DNA of 64,000 nucleotides from Breoghania sp. L-A4 (GTDB lineage Bacteria > Pseudomonadota > Alphaproteobacteria > Rhizobiales > Stappiaceae), in NCBI RefSeq assembly GCF_003432385.1, contig NZ_CP031841.1, positions 310,001 to 374,000 on the forward strand, given 5' to 3'. A program made the position numbers and the translations under genes. This document shows positions 39,794 through 50,045 of this stretch, piece after piece. The notes under the pieces were generated by a model. That model was not told where the DNA came from, searched no databases, and saw only the letters and a program-made list of their open reading frames with translations. Numbering within the stretch: the stretch's first letter is position 1; every line of letters starts with the position of its first letter.

Positions 39794-42447
39794 GCGACAC
39801 AAAAGACACCGGCGACAAAACGATTTCCATGGAGCGGAAGCAGACGCTTTCCGTGCCGCGTAGCGTCGAGCAGGGAACTGTTCGGCAGAGCTTCTCCCAT
39901 GGGCGCTCGAAGCAGGTTGTCGTTGAGAAGAAAAAACGGCGGGCGGTGACGCCCGGGCAACCCGAAGAGCGGGCTGCGGAACCTGCGCCGCAGGCGCCCA
40001 AGGCAGTGGCGCGGCCCAAGGTGGCAGCGCGGCCCGAGCGGTCCGATCGCGATCGCAACGGCGGCGCCAAGCGCCCCGCCCCGGCCCAGCAGAAGCGCGG
40101 CGGTGCGGTGTTGCGCACGCTGACAGCCGATGAGGCCAAGGCCCGCGCCATGGCGTTGCGCGAAGCGCAGGTCCGGGATGTCGAGGAGCGCAAGCTTGCC
40201 GTCGAACAGGCCAAGCAGCGCGCTGTCGATGACGCGCGCCGCAAGATCGAGGACGAGGCGCGGCTGAAGGCCGAGGCCGAAGCCCGCGTGAAGGAAGAGG
40301 CGGAAGCCGCCGTGCGCGCGGTCGAGGAAGCCAAGGCCGAGAAGGCGAAGGAAGCCGAGGAAGCCGCGCGGCCGAAGCCGGCCGCACCGAGCGGCCCCGC
40401 GATCACGCCCGAGGAACTGGCCGCGCAAGCAGCCCGCCGCAGCGGCCTGGACGATGGTCCGGCGCGTCGCAGTGTTGGCGCGGACGACAAGAAGCCGATG
40501 GCGCTGCGCGCTGCCAAGCGCGTCAAGCCGGTGCCAGAGAAGGCGGCCCCGCGCACCGACGACCGGCGCAAATCGAAACTGACGATCACCAGCGCTTTCG
40601 CCGAAGAAAGCCAGCGCGGTCGTTCGCTCGCCGCCCTGCGCCGCCGCCGCGAAAAGGAAAAGCGCGCCGGCCAGAAGGTGGTGCGCGAGAAGGTCATGCG
40701 CGAAGTTCAGCTGCCGGATCAGATCACCATTCAGGAACTTGCCAACCGGATGACCGAGCGCTCCGTCGACGTCATCAAGATGTTGATGAAGCAGGGTCAG
40801 ATGCTGAAGGCCGACGACGTCATTGACGCTGACATGGCGCAGCTGATTGCCGAGGAACTTGGTCACACGGTCCGACGCGTGTCGGAAGCGGACGTTGAGG
40901 TCGGTGTTTTCTCCGAACCCGACGCCGAAGCCGATTTGCAGCCGCGTCCGCCGGTAGTGACCATCATGGGCCACGTCGACCACGGCAAGACCTCGCTGCT
41001 CGACGCGTTCCGCGAATCCAATGTCGTGAAGGGCGAGGCCGGTGGCATCACCCAGCATATCGGCGCCTATCAGGTCGAGCAGAACGGCCAGAGGATCACC
41101 TTTATCGATACGCCCGGCCATGCGGCGTTTACGCAGATGCGTGCCCGCGGCGCCAAGGCTACCGATCTGGTGATCCTGGTGGTGGCCGCCGACGATGGCG
41201 TCATGCCGCAGACGAAGGAGGCGATTGCCCACGCACGGGCGGCTGATGTGCCGATCATCGTGGCGATCAACAAGATCGACAAGCCGGGTGCGGATCCCAA
41301 CCGGGTGCGCACCGAGTTGCTGCAGGAATCGCTGGTCGTTGAATCGATGGGTGGCGACGTTCTCGAAGTCGAGGTGTCCGCACTCAAGAAGACCAATCTC
41401 GACAAGCTGCTGGAAGCCATCCTTCTGCAGAGCGAGGTTCTCGAACTGCGGGCCAATCCGAACCGTTCGGCCGAAGGCATCGTCGTCGAGGCACAGCTCG
41501 ACAAGGGCCGCGGTTCCGTCGCCACGGTGCTGGTTCAGCGCGGAACCCTGCGCATTGGTGACATCATGGTCGCCGGCAGCGCCTGGGGTCGCGTTCGCGC
41601 GCTGCTCGACGAATACGGCAACCAGGTCGACGAGGCCGGCCCGTCCAAGCCGGTCGAGATCCTGGGCTTCCAGTCGACACCGGAAGCCGGCGACATGGTC
41701 GCCGTCGTGGAAAACGAGTCCCGTGCCCGCGAAATCGCCGAGTACCGTCAGCGCATGAAGCGCGACGCGCTGCATGCCGGTTCGGCACGCGGATCGCTCG
41801 AACAGATGATGACGGATTTGCAGACGGTTGGTCGCAAGGAGTTCGTGATCCTGATCAAGGGCGACGTCCAGGGCTCGGTGGAGGCGATCTCCGGCGCGCT
41901 GGAGGGCCTGGGCACCGACGAAGTCGCCGCCCGGATCGTTCATGCGGGCGTTGGCGGCATTACCGAAAGCGACGTGACGCTGGCGCAAGCGTCGGGCGCT
42001 CCGATCCTGGCGTTCAACGTGCGTGCCAACAGCCAGGCGCGTGAAGCGGCCGAAGCAGCCGGCATCGAGATCCGCTACTACAGCGTCATCTACGATCTGG
42101 TTGACGACGTGAAGGCGGCGATGTCCGGCCTGCTGTCTCCGGAGCTTCGCGAGACCTTCCTCGGCAACGCCAAGATCCTCGAGATCTTCGACATCTCGAA
42201 GGTCGGCAAGATCGCGGGCTGTCTGGTTACCGAAGGTGTGGTGGAACGTGGCGCGCACGTCCGCCTGATCCGCGACGACATCGTCGTCCACGAAGGCAAG
42301 CTTGGCACGCTCAAGCGCTTCAAGGACGAGGTCAAGCAGGTCACCTCCGGTCAGGAATGCGGCATGAACTTCGTGTCGTACCAGGACATGCGTCCCGGCG
42401 ACGTCATCGAGTGCTTCCGCGTCGAAGAGATCGCCCGCACGCTGTAA
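39790..42447 (+). CDS. infB: Translation initiation factor IF-2
   Basis: GTPase that places initiator fMet-tRNA on the 30S subunit. 885 residues. A long, charged N-terminal region (Lys/Arg/Glu/Ala-rich, likely coiled coil at about 115-200) ends in the IF2 assembly domain ([33 protein letters not shown]). The G domain has [12 protein letters not shown] (G1), DTPGHAAF (G3) and NKID (G4). Domains II-IV follow, ending [19 protein letters not shown]. Its ATG overlaps the preceding stop, so translation is coupled. Confidence 0.97.
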   Translation: MSDTKDTGDKTISMERKQTLSVPRSVEQGTVRQSFSHGRSKQVVVEKKKRRAVTPGQPEERAAEPAPQAPKAVARPKVAARPERSDRDRNGGAKRPAPAQQKRGGAVLRTLTADEAKARAMALREAQVRDVEERKLAVEQAKQRAVDDARRKIEDEARLKAEAEARVKEEAEAAVRAVEEAKAEKAKEAEEAARPKPAAPSGPAITPEELAAQAARRSGLDDGPARRSVGADDKKPMALRAAKRVKPVPEKAAPRTDDRRKSKLTITSAFAEESQRGRSLAALRRRREKEKRAGQKVVREKVMREVQLPDQITIQELANRMTERSVDVIKMLMKQGQMLKADDVIDADMAQLIAEELGHTVRRVSEADVEVGVFSEPDAEADLQPRPPVVTIMGHVDHGKTSLLDAFRESNVVKGEAGGITQHIGAYQVEQNGQRITFIDTPGHAAFTQMRARGAKATDLVILVVAADDGVMPQTKEAIAHARAADVPIIVAINKIDKPGADPNRVRTELLQESLVVESMGGDVLEVEVSALKKTNLDKLLEAILLQSEVLELRANPNRSAEGIVVEAQLDKGRGSVATVLVQRGTLRIGDIMVAGSAWGRVRALLDEYGNQVDEAGPSKPVEILGFQSTPEAGDMVAVVENESRAREIAEYRQRMKRDALHAGSARGSLEQMMTDLQTVGRKEFVILIKGDVQGSVEAISGALEGLGTDEVAARIVHAGVGGITESDVTLAQASGAPILAFNVRANSQAREAAEAAGIEIRYYSVIYDLVDDVKAAMSGLLSPELRETFLGNAKILEIFDISKVGKIAGCLVTEGVVERGAHVRLIRDDIVVHEGKLGTLKRFKDEVKQVTSGQECGMNFVSYQDMRPGDVIECFRVEEIARTL

Positions 42448-42596
42448 TGCAAACCCGTGCCGCCGCAGGCCCTTTAGGCTCGCGGCGGCCGGACGACATG
42501 TGATCGCGTGACATCGCGCGTCACCCTCGTGCCATCGGGCGCGTGCCGCGGGAAGTTCCCGCCCGGCGGCCTCCCGATCCACTGAAAGTCGCAATC

Positions 42597-43001
42597 ATGA
42601 GCCGGTTCTCGGATGGTCGTCAGGGCATGCCCTCGCAGCGTCAGCTGCGCGTGGGCGAGCTCGTGCGCAAGGATCTGTCGGATATTCTGTCGCGCGGCGA
42701 CGTGCGCGATCCCGTGCTGGAGACGACCGTCGTCACCGTGCCCGAGGTGCGCATGTCCCCCGATCTCAAGCACGCGACCGTGCTGATCATGCCGCTGGGC
42801 GGCGTGGGCGGCGAGGCGGTCGTCAAGGCGCTGCAGAGCAACGCCAAGTGGCTGCGCGGCCAGATCGCCCGCCGCCTGACAATGAAATACATGCCCGAAC
42901 TGCATTTCAAGCTCGACACCCGGTATGACGATGACGATCGCATCGACCGGCTGCTGCACGACGCGGGTGTGATTGGCGACGACGACCGCGGCGACAGCTG
43001 A
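42597..43001 (+). CDS. rbfA: Ribosome-binding factor A
   Basis: Single KH-domain protein needed for late 30S maturation and cold growth. 134 residues: QRQLRVGELVRKDLSDILSRGDVRDP, VTVPEVRMSPDLKHATVLIMPLGG and RLTMKYMPELHFKLDTRYDDDDRIDRLLHDA are all family segments. The start at 42597 (MSRFSDGRQ) is preferred over an open frame reaching 42543. The RBS is weak. The gap to infB is 149 bases. Confidence 0.95.
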   Translation: MSRFSDGRQGMPSQRQLRVGELVRKDLSDILSRGDVRDPVLETTVVTVPEVRMSPDLKHATVLIMPLGGVGGEAVVKALQSNAKWLRGQIARRLTMKYMPELHFKLDTRYDDDDRIDRLLHDAGVIGDDDRGDS

Positions 43002-43056
43002 TCGGCACATCCGCGCCTTTCGCATCATCTGACTCACACACACGATTGAAAGCATC

Positions 43057-43959
43057 ATGGCGGGGCAACGCGGCAAGAAGAACCGTAACGTCGTCAACGG
43101 CTGGCTTGTGCTGGACAAGCCGGTCGGCCTGACTTCGACGGACGCGCTCACGCGCGTCAAGCGCATCCTCAATCCCCAGAAGGCGGGACACGCCGGCACG
43201 CTCGACCCGCTGGCGTCGGGCTGTTTGCCCTTGGCCTTCGGCGAGGCGACCAAGACGGTTCCCTACATCATGGATGGCCGCAAGGTGTACCGGTTCACGG
43301 TGACCTGGGGTGCGCAAACGGCCACCGATGATACCGAAGGCGCGGTCACCGCGACCAGTGACGTGCGCCCCGACGCGGAGGCGATTCGCGAGGTTCTGCC
43401 CGAGTTCACCGGTGTGATCGAACAGGTGCCGCCGCAGTTCTCCGCCATCAAGGTGGATGGCGCGCGCGCCTATGATCTTGCGCGCGAAGGCGAAACGGTG
43501 GAACTCGCGGCGCGCGAGATTGACGTGCACCGGCTGGAGCTGGTCGACTGTCCCGATGCCGACACGGCGGTGTTTGAAACCGAGTGCGGCAAGGGCACCT
43601 ACGTGCGTGCGCTCGCCCGCGACATGGGCCGCCGCCTGGGCACCTGCGGACACGTGACCACTCTGCGGCGCCTCTTGGTGGGGCCGTTTGGCGAGGATGA
43701 CATGATCACCTTGACCGAGCTGCGCCAAATGGCGGACGAGGCGGCGGACATTGCCGATGTCATCAGTGATCTGGCGCCGATCGAGACCGCGCTGGAAAGC
43801 CTGATGGAAATTCCGGTGTCGCTGAACGACGAGGCGCGGCTGCGCCATGGCCAGGGCGTGATCCTGCGGGGCCGCGACGCGCCCGTGCTTTCCGGCGATG
43901 TCTACGCGACGGCGCAGGGCCGGCTGGTGGCCATCTGCGAGGTCGAGCGCGGGAGATGA
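43057..43959 (+). CDS. truB: tRNA pseudouridine-55 synthase TruB
   Basis: Makes pseudouridine 55 in the T arm of tRNAs. 300 residues with NGWLVLDKPVGLTSTDAL, the catalytic Asp in GHAGTLDPLASGCLPLAFGEATK, and the KVDGARAYDLARE and KGTYVRALARDMGRRLGTCGHVTTLRRLLVGPF segments. Last gene of the rimP operon; rpsO follows after a small secreted-protein gene. Confidence 0.96.
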   Translation: MAGQRGKKNRNVVNGWLVLDKPVGLTSTDALTRVKRILNPQKAGHAGTLDPLASGCLPLAFGEATKTVPYIMDGRKVYRFTVTWGAQTATDDTEGAVTATSDVRPDAEAIREVLPEFTGVIEQVPPQFSAIKVDGARAYDLAREGETVELAAREIDVHRLELVDCPDADTAVFETECGKGTYVRALARDMGRRLGTCGHVTTLRRLLVGPFGEDDMITLTELRQMADEAADIADVISDLAPIETALESLMEIPVSLNDEARLRHGQGVILRGRDAPVLSGDVYATAQGRLVAICEVERGR

Positions 43960-44078
43960 AGCCCAAGCGGGTGTTCAACCTCTAGCCTGTTTCCCACGGC
44001 GCATCCGCCCGCGTGGACAGGCCGGAAAGCCTGGTTGCGGCTGTTGAGTGCCTTAACGTCACAGCGTATGATTTCGCC

Positions 44079-44384
44079 ATGATCAACGCCCCTGTTCTTG
44101 CCCTGACCGCGCTCATTGCGGCCCTCGTCGCGGCGACGGCGGCTGATGCCGCATCGCAGGCCGTCCGGCGCTGTGTCGTTGTGGATCCCACCCGTGGCGC
44201 GCTGACGGTGCGCGCGACGCCCTCTGGCGGCGATGCGGGCCGGCTGCGCACCGGCGCGCGCGTCGAGATGCTCGACATCGCCTATGACGACAAGGACCGT
44301 CCCTGGGCCCGCGTGCGCAGTGTTGACAGCGGCGCGCGGGAGATCTCGGGCTGGGTGTTCCGCGCCTTCCTGGAATGCGATTAA
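44079..44384 (+). CDS. Small secreted SH3-like domain protein
   Basis: A 101-residue predicted periplasmic protein. The signal peptide is MINAPVLALTALIAALVAATAADA with cleavage near residue 24-26. The mature part matches bacterial SH3 (SH3b) spacing: GALTVRATPSGG, GRLRTGARVEML and PWARVRSVDSGAREISGWVFRAFLECD. Two Cys residues, near the start and end of the mature chain, could form a disulfide. Function unknown; SH3b domains often bind cell-wall or protein ligands. It lies alone between truB and rpsO. A longer in-frame start at 44013 would destroy the signal peptide. Confidence 0.75.
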   Translation: MINAPVLALTALIAALVAATAADAASQAVRRCVVVDPTRGALTVRATPSGGDAGRLRTGARVEMLDIAYDDKDRPWARVRSVDSGAREISGWVFRAFLECD

Positions 44385-44421
44385 GCCTCTGAGCGACCTC
44401 AGGTAGAAACAACTGGATATT

Positions 44422-44449
44422 CGCGCGGAATTTCTCCATATTCCGCGCG
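44422..44449. repeat. 10-bp inverted repeat upstream of rpsO
   Basis: CGCGCGGAAT (44422-44431) and ATTCCGCGCG (44440-44449), perfect, with an 8-base loop. It lies 38 bases past the SH3-domain gene and 226 bases before rpsO. It has no T-run. It may be a terminator stem or an operator. Confidence 0.6.
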
Positions 44450-44674
44450 CATCCGACGCTCGGATCCCTTGTCCGCGAGAACCACCGTGTTTGAGCGGGC
44501 AATCCGAGTGACGGCGGCGTGATTGCGACCGTGCTGGACGACATCCCGGCACTGGCCAGCACATCACGTCCGGGCGAAGACGCGTCTCCGGCGGAGCGTA
44601 TCCCAGTCCTCCCTAAAACATCAGGCGGTTCGCGGGCGCATCGCCCTGGCCGCCGCAAGATATAAGGAACCCCG

Positions 44675-44944
44675 ATGTCGATTACAGCTGAGCGTAAGCA
44701 GGAACTGATCAAGGAATTCGCCACCAAGGAAGGCGATACCGGATCTCCGGAAGTCCAGGTTGCCGTTCTTTCCGAGCGGATTTCCAACCTCACGGAGCAC
44801 TTCAAGATCCACGGCAAGGACAATCACTCCCGCCGCGGCCTTCTGAAGATGGTCAGTCAGCGCCGTCGCCTCCTCGACTACGTCAATGCGAACGACCCGG
44901 CACGCTATCAGGATCTGATCAAGCGTCTCGGCCTGCGTCGCTAG
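44675..44944 (+). CDS. rpsO: 30S ribosomal protein S15
   Basis: Binds 16S rRNA in the 30S platform. 89 residues: [36 protein letters not shown], then [32 protein letters not shown], all invariant-type S15 sequence. It is followed by a terminator and then pnp, the standard rpsO-pnp pair. S15 represses its own translation in E. coli; no equivalent structure was recognised here. Confidence 0.98.
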   Translation: MSITAERKQELIKEFATKEGDTGSPEVQVAVLSERISNLTEHFKIHGKDNHSRRGLLKMVSQRRRLLDYVNANDPARYQDLIKRLGLRR

Positions 44945-44952
44945 AACGACCC

Positions 44953-44983
44953 AGCGCGGCGGGCCCGGCCCGCTGCGCTTTTA
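44953..44983 (+). terminator. rpsO terminator
   Basis: Near-perfect 13-bp stem (AGCGCGGCGGGCC / GGCCCGCTGCGCT, one G-T pair) followed by TTTATT. It lies 9 bases past rpsO; read-through into pnp is common in this operon. Confidence 0.85.
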
Positions 44984-45128
44984 TTCAGGAACCGCAGGAG
45001 AGCCATGGGGCAGGATCGCCGGATGTTTTCGTCTTCACCAACGAGAATCGAAAACGTCTTGCCGTCTTGCCCGTGGCTTATCGTGCTGATCCGAGAACAT
45101 CCCAGGAATTCCTGGAAAGGACAGCCAT

Positions 45129-47243
45129 ATGTTTGATATTCAACGCGAAGAAATCGAGTGGGGCGGGCGCCCGCTGATTCTCGAAACCGGCAAGATCGCC
45201 CGCCAGGCCGACGGCGCCGTGATGGTCACCTACGGCGAGACCAAGGTGCTTGCCACCGTCGTCTCCGCCAAGCAGCCCAAGCCGCACCTCGACTTCTTCC
45301 CGCTTACCGTGAACTACCAGGAAAAGGCCTTCGCGGCCGGCAAGATCCCCGGTGGCTTCTTCAAGCGCGAGGGACGCCCCTCCGAAAACGAGACGCTCAC
45401 CTCGCGTCTCATCGACCGTCCGATCCGTCCGCTGTTCGCAGCCGGCTACAAGTGCGAGACTCAGGTCATCCTGACGGTTCTCAGCCACGATCTGGAAAAC
45501 AACCCCGACATCGTCGCGCTTGTTGGCGCTTCCGCCGCGCTGACCCTGTCCGGCACGCCCTTCATGGGCCCGATCGGCGGTTGCCGCGTCGGCTACATCA
45601 ATGGCGAATACGTTCTCAACCCGCAGGTTGACGAAATGCCGGAGAGCGCGCTGGACCTGATTGTCGCCGGTACCGGCGACGCCGTGCTGATGGTGGAATC
45701 GGAAGCCAAGGAGCTTTCCGAGGACATCATGCTCGGCGCCGTGATGTTCGGTCACAACGCCTATCAGCCGGTCATCGACGCCTGCATCCGTCTTGCCGAG
45801 AAGGCCGCCAAGGAGCCGCGCGAGCACATCGTCGTCGACAACTCCGAACTCTTTGCCAAGGTGAAGGAAATCGCCGGCACCGAGATGACCGCGGCCTACA
45901 AGATCGCCGAGAAGGGCGAGCGCAAGGCCGCCGTTGACGCCGTGCGCGCCAAGGCCATCGAAACGCTGTGCCCGGAAGGCGACGACGAGGCGCCGACGCC
46001 GGCGCTGGTCGGCGGCATGTTCAAGAAGCTGGAAGCGGAAACCGTTCGCGGCCAGATCCTGGACGAAGGCACCCGCATCGATGGCCGCGACGTGAAGACC
46101 GTTCGCCCGATCGTCTCCGAGGTCGGCATCCTGCCGCGCGCCCACGGCTCCGCCCTGTTCACGCGCGGCGAAACGCAGGCGCTTGCCGTGGCGACTCTTG
46201 GCACCGGCGACGACGAGCAGTTCGTCGACGCACTGACGGGCACCTACAAGGAGCCCTTCATGCTGCACTACAACTTCCCGCCGTATTCGGTCGGTGAAGC
46301 GGGCCGCATGGGCTCCCCGGGGCGCCGCGAAATCGGCCATGGCAAGCTGGCATGGCGCGCCGTGCGTCCGATGCTGCCGCCGCACCATGAGTTCCCCTAC
46401 ACGCTGCGCGTCGTCTCGGAAGTGACCGAATCGAACGGTTCGTCCTCCATGGCCACCGTCTGCGGCACTTCGCTGTCGCTGATGGACGCCGGCGTTCCGC
46501 TGAAGGGACCTGTCGCCGGCATCGCCATGGGCCTGATCAAGGAGGGCGAGCGCTTCGCCGTCCTGTCCGACATCCTCGGCGACGAAGATCACCTCGGCGA
46601 CATGGACTTCAAGGTTGCGGGTTCCTCCGACGGCATCACCGCGTTGCAGATGGACATCAAGATCCAGGGCATCACCGAGGAGATCATGAAGATCGCTCTC
46701 GGCCAGGCCCGCGACGGCCGCATCCACATCCTCAACGAGATGGCCGGTGCGCTCACCGAGGCCCGTCCGGAGCTCGGCGAGCACGCCCCGCGCATCGAGG
46801 TGGTCAAGATCGCGGTCGACAAGATCCGTGAAGTGATCGGCTCGGGCGGCAAGGTCATCCGCGAGATCGTCGAGAAGACCGGCGCCAAGATCGATATCGC
46901 CGACGACGGCACGATCAAGGTCGCGTCTTCGGACGCCAAGGCCATCCAGGCGGCGATCAACTGGATCAACTCGATCGCGGCCGAGCCGGAAGTCGGCATG
47001 GTCTACGACGGCACCGTCGTGAAGACCGTCGATTTCGGCGCCTTCGTGAACTTCTTCGGCCCCAAGGACGGCCTGGTTCATATCTCCCAGCTCGCCCCGC
47101 AGAAGGTCGCCAAGACCACCGACGTCGTCAAGGAAGGCGACAAGGTCAAGGTCAAGCTGCTCGGCTTCGACGATCGCGGCAAGGTGCGCCTGTCGATGAA
47201 GGTCGTCGATCAGGAGACCGGCGAAGAGATCAAGCAGGACTGA
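45129..47243 (+). CDS. pnp: Polyribonucleotide nucleotidyltransferase (PNPase)
   Basis: Phosphorolytic 3'-5' exoribonuclease and RNA degradosome component. 704 residues: first RNase PH domain ([37 protein letters not shown]), alpha-helical linker, and second RNase PH domain ([50 protein letters not shown]). A KH domain ([22 protein letters not shown]) and an S1 domain ([32 protein letters not shown]) follow. The gene is intact. A strong terminator follows. Confidence 0.98.
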   Translation: MFDIQREEIEWGGRPLILETGKIARQADGAVMVTYGETKVLATVVSAKQPKPHLDFFPLTVNYQEKAFAAGKIPGGFFKREGRPSENETLTSRLIDRPIRPLFAAGYKCETQVILTVLSHDLENNPDIVALVGASAALTLSGTPFMGPIGGCRVGYINGEYVLNPQVDEMPESALDLIVAGTGDAVLMVESEAKELSEDIMLGAVMFGHNAYQPVIDACIRLAEKAAKEPREHIVVDNSELFAKVKEIAGTEMTAAYKIAEKGERKAAVDAVRAKAIETLCPEGDDEAPTPALVGGMFKKLEAETVRGQILDEGTRIDGRDVKTVRPIVSEVGILPRAHGSALFTRGETQALAVATLGTGDDEQFVDALTGTYKEPFMLHYNFPPYSVGEAGRMGSPGRREIGHGKLAWRAVRPMLPPHHEFPYTLRVVSEVTESNGSSSMATVCGTSLSLMDAGVPLKGPVAGIAMGLIKEGERFAVLSDILGDEDHLGDMDFKVAGSSDGITALQMDIKIQGITEEIMKIALGQARDGRIHILNEMAGALTEARPELGEHAPRIEVVKIAVDKIREVIGSGGKVIREIVEKTGAKIDIADDGTIKVASSDAKAIQAAINWINSIAAEPEVGMVYDGTVVKTVDFGAFVNFFGPKDGLVHISQLAPQKVAKTTDVVKEGDKVKVKLLGFDDRGKVRLSMKVVDQETGEEIKQD

Positions 47244-47269
47244 ACCTGTTTCGATCCAAACCAATCGCG

Positions 47270-47298
47270 AAAGGCCGGGGCATCTGCTCCGGCCTTTT
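47270..47298 (+). terminator. pnp terminator
   Basis: 9-bp perfect stem (AAAGGCCGG / CCGGCCTTT), 10-base loop, T4 tail, 27 bases past pnp. Confidence 0.85.
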
Positions 47299-47331
47299 GC
47301 GTTTGCGGGCGGTTTGCGCGCCGTTGCCTCT

Positions 47332-47359
47332 TTGCCACCGCCCTTTCGCCTGTTATATC
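47332..47359 (+). promoter_or_regulatory. Sigma70-type promoter of dapB
   Basis: TTGCCA at 47332-47337, a 16-base spacer and TATATC at 47354-47359. The predicted start is about 20 bases before the dapB ATG, right after the pnp terminator. Confidence 0.55.
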
Positions 47360-47387
47360 GCCCGCAAGGAAAGCCGTGGGAGCCGTC

Positions 47388-48199
47388 ATGTCTGATATGC
47401 GTCTAGCCGTCGTTGGAGCCTCCGGGCGCATGGGCCGCGCGCTGATCCGCGCCGTGTCCGAAATCCCCGGCGCCATGATCGCCGCCGCCATCGAGCGCGA
47501 GGGCTCGGAGTTTCTCGGCCAGGACGCAGGCACGCTCGCGGGCATTGGTGCGCTGGACGTGCCGGTCACCGACGATCCGCTGGAGGCCTTCGTGGCCTGC
47601 GAGGGGTGCTGGACTTCACCGTGCCCGTAGCCACCGTCGCCTATGCCGAACTGACCGCACAGGCGCGCATCGTGCACGTGATCGGCACCACCGGCTGCGC
47701 GCCCGAGGACGACGCGAAAATCGCCGCCGCCGCCCGGCACGCAACCATCGTCAAGTCCGGCAACATGAGCCTCGGCGTCAATCTGCTGGCCGGGCTGGTG
47801 CGTCAGGCGGCGCGCGCGCTGGACGAGGATTTCGACATCGAGATCGCCGAGATGCACCATCGCCACAAGGTCGACGCGCCGTCCGGCACCGCGCTGCTGC
47901 TGGGTCAGGCGGCGGCCGAGGGGCGCGAGATCGATCTCGACCAGCGCTCGGTGCGCACGCGTGACGGCGTCACGGGTCCGCGCCCGGTGGGCGACATCGG
48001 CTTCGCGGCCCTGCGCGGCGGCTCCGTCATCGGCGATCATACGGTGATCTTTGCGGGCGAGGGCGAGCGCATCGAGCTGTCCCATCTGGCCGGCGACCGG
48101 GCGATCTTCGCCCGCGGCGCGGTCAAGGCGGCGCTGTGGGGCCGCGGCGGCAAGCCCGGCCTGTTCACGATGGCCGACGTGCTCGGTCTGAAAGACTGA
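47388..48199 (+). CDS. dapB: 4-hydroxy-tetrahydrodipicolinate reductase (frameshifted)
   Basis: Second committed step of the diaminopimelate/lysine pathway, NAD(P)H-dependent. Repaired length 270 residues. The nucleotide motif is [13 protein letters not shown] and the catalytic signature is [19 protein letters not shown]. The C-terminus has [36 protein letters not shown]. The frame breaks at the GGGG run 47603-47606; one more G gives [18 protein letters not shown], the expected strand. The ATG at 47388 has GGGAG 5 bases upstream; the GTG at 47376 does not. The gene is essential for cell-wall synthesis, so a sequence error is likely. Confidence 0.93.
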
Positions 48200-48270
48200 T
48201 TTTTCCGTCCCTCCGCTCCTGGCCACCCGTTCGCGGCGTCCGGGGCACGGGATAGCGCATGGAGTACCGC

Positions 48271-48891
48271 ATGGAACGTCTTCTGGTGCTGGTCCGTCAC
48301 GGCCAGAGCGAGTGGAACCTGAAGAATCTTTTCACCGGCTGGAAGGATCCCGACCTGACCGAGAAGGGCGTCGCGGAGGCGATCGCGGCTGGACGCAAGC
48401 TCAAGGATTTGGGCATGTCGTTCGACATCGCCTTCACCTCGGATCTCGGCCGTGCCCAGCGCACGCTGAAGCTGATTCTCGAGGAACTCGGTCAGACGGA
48501 TCTCAAGACCATCCGCGACCAGAAGCTCAATGAACGCGACTACGGCGATCTGACCGGGTTGAACAAGGATGATGCGCGGGAAAAATTCGGTGAGGAGCAG
48601 GTGCATATTTGGCGCCGCTCCTTCGACGTGCCACCGCCGGGCGGCGAGAGCCTGAAGATGACCGCCGAACGCGTCCTGCCCTACTACGACAGCGAGATCC
48701 TGCCGCGGGTGCTCAAGGGCGAGAAGACGCTGGTCGTCGCGCACGGCAATTCGCTGCGCGCCCTGATCATGCAGCTGGAGAACCTCAGCCCGGAGGAAAT
48801 TCTCAAGCGCGAACTCGGCACCGGAGCGCCGATCATTTACCGTCTCAATGAGGACGGTTCGGTGAAGAGCGTCGAGGACCTGGCTGCCTGA
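48271..48891 (+). CDS. gpmA: 2,3-bisphosphoglycerate-dependent phosphoglycerate mutase
   Basis: Glycolytic 3-PG/2-PG interconversion. 206 residues from the ATG at 48271, which has GGAG 6 bases upstream (48259 is an alternative). The phosphohistidine motif is [10 protein letters not shown]; other landmarks are [47 protein letters not shown] and the second His in [13 protein letters not shown]. In Rhizobiales it commonly follows dapB. A bidirectional terminator separates it from the convergent kinase gene. Confidence 0.95.
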   Translation: MERLLVLVRHGQSEWNLKNLFTGWKDPDLTEKGVAEAIAAGRKLKDLGMSFDIAFTSDLGRAQRTLKLILEELGQTDLKTIRDQKLNERDYGDLTGLNKDDAREKFGEEQVHIWRRSFDVPPPGGESLKMTAERVLPYYDSEILPRVLKGEKTLVVAHGNSLRALIMQLENLSPEEILKRELGTGAPIIYRLNEDGSVKSVEDLAA

Positions 48892-48918
48892 GCAGCCGCG
48901 CGTCGAGCCGTATACGAA

Positions 48919-48942
48919 AACGGCGGCCCCAGGGCCGCCGTT
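48919..48942. terminator. Bidirectional terminator between gpmA and the PfkB kinase gene
   Basis: 11-bp perfect stem (AACGGCGGCCC / GGGCCGCCGTT) with a 2-base loop. It lies between convergent genes, 27 bases past gpmA and 22 bases past the stop of the minus-strand gene. Confidence 0.75.
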
Positions 48943-48964
48943 CTGCTTCCAAGGCGCGGTGCGC

Positions 48965-49966
48965 TCAGATTTCGAAACCGTTCTGTAGGGCCAGGTCCTT
49001 CAGTGATCTTTCTGGACGTGCGCCGACATGGGAGATCACTTCGGCCGCGGCAAGACCGCCGAGGGAGGCGCAGCGCGGCAGGTCGTAGTCGCGCGCAAGC
49101 CCGTAGAGGAAGCCCGAGGCGAAGAGATCACCCGCCCCGGTGAGGTCGACGACGTTGTCGACGGGCGCGGCGTGCACGTGGTGGGTTTCCTCGCGCGTGA
49201 CGCTCAGCGAGCCCTTCTCGCCCAAGGTGACGACCGCGAGTTTCGCGTCCTCCCGCACAGCGTTGATGGCGGTGTCCAGGTCGGCCGTCTGGTAGAGGGC
49301 GCGCAGCTCGTGCTCGTTGGCGAACAGGATGTCGACGGAACCGTCCTTGACCAGACCGAGGAACTCGTCGCGGTAGCGGTCGACGCAGAAGCTGTCCGAC
49401 AGGGTCAGCGCGGTCTGCCGGCCCGCGTCATGGGCAAGCCGCATGGCGCGGCGGAACGCCTCTTTGGCCGCCGGCGGATCCCACAAGTAGCCTTCCATGT
49501 AGGTGATGGCCGAGGCGCCCACGACCTGCGGGTCGATGTCGTCCGGCGTCAGTTCCGTGCAGGCGCCCAGATAGGTGTTCATGGTGCGCTCGCCGTCCGG
49601 CGTGATGAGAATCATCGAGCGCGCCGTGGGGCTGCTGTTCTTCAGCGGCGCTGTGGCGAAATGCGCGCCGATGCCGCGCATGTCGTGGCCATAGGCCTCG
49701 CCCAGTTCGTCGTCCGCGACCTTGCCGATATAGGCCGCCTGCCCGCCCAGCGAGGCGAGACCCGCGATGGTGTTGCCGGCCGAGCCGCCGGACATCCGCA
49801 CCGCCGAACCCATCTTGCCGTAAAGCCGCGTGGCTTCCTCGGTGTCGATCAGCCGCATCGAGCCCTTGATCAGGTTCTCGTTGACGAGGAAGTCGGATTC
49901 GATGTGGGCGAAGACGTCGGCAATCGCGTTGCCGATGCCCAGGACGTCGAATTTCAAATCGGTCAT
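48965..49966 (-). CDS. PfkB-family carbohydrate/adenosine kinase
   Basis: Ribokinase-fold sugar or nucleoside kinase of 333 residues. The N-terminal LGIGNAIADVFA, the GGSAGNTIAGLASLGG substrate segment, and the catalytic DLTGAGDLFASGFLYGLA (Asp as base, anion hole GAGD) are clear. The sequence is close to proteins annotated as adenosine kinase in Rhizobiales; fructokinase-like activity cannot be excluded. The start is MTDLKFDVLG at 49966, with an ATG at 49981 as alternative; neither has a clear RBS. It faces gpmA and lies 80 bases past pheA's stop on the same strand. Confidence 0.88.
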   Translation of the reverse strand: MTDLKFDVLGIGNAIADVFAHIESDFLVNENLIKGSMRLIDTEEATRLYGKMGSAVRMSGGSAGNTIAGLASLGGQAAYIGKVADDELGEAYGHDMRGIGAHFATAPLKNSSPTARSMILITPDGERTMNTYLGACTELTPDDIDPQVVGASAITYMEGYLWDPPAAKEAFRRAMRLAHDAGRQTALTLSDSFCVDRYRDEFLGLVKDGSVDILFANEHELRALYQTADLDTAINAVREDAKLAVVTLGEKGSLSVTREETHHVHAAPVDNVVDLTGAGDLFASGFLYGLARDYDLPRCASLGGLAAAEVISHVGARPERSLKDLALQNGFEI

Positions 49967-50045
49967 GCGGAGGGGGTCCATGGGTCGAAAAACAAAAGGG
50001 TGAAGTCAGAAGGCGGCGTCCGATGCCGGGCGTCGCCTGTTCACG

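Noticed and set aside
39442-42594. A 1050-codon open frame antisense to infB, and many similar long antisense frames
   Set aside because: High-GC coding DNA leaves long open shadow frames. The sequence has no family-like motifs, while the other strand encodes intact IF-2.
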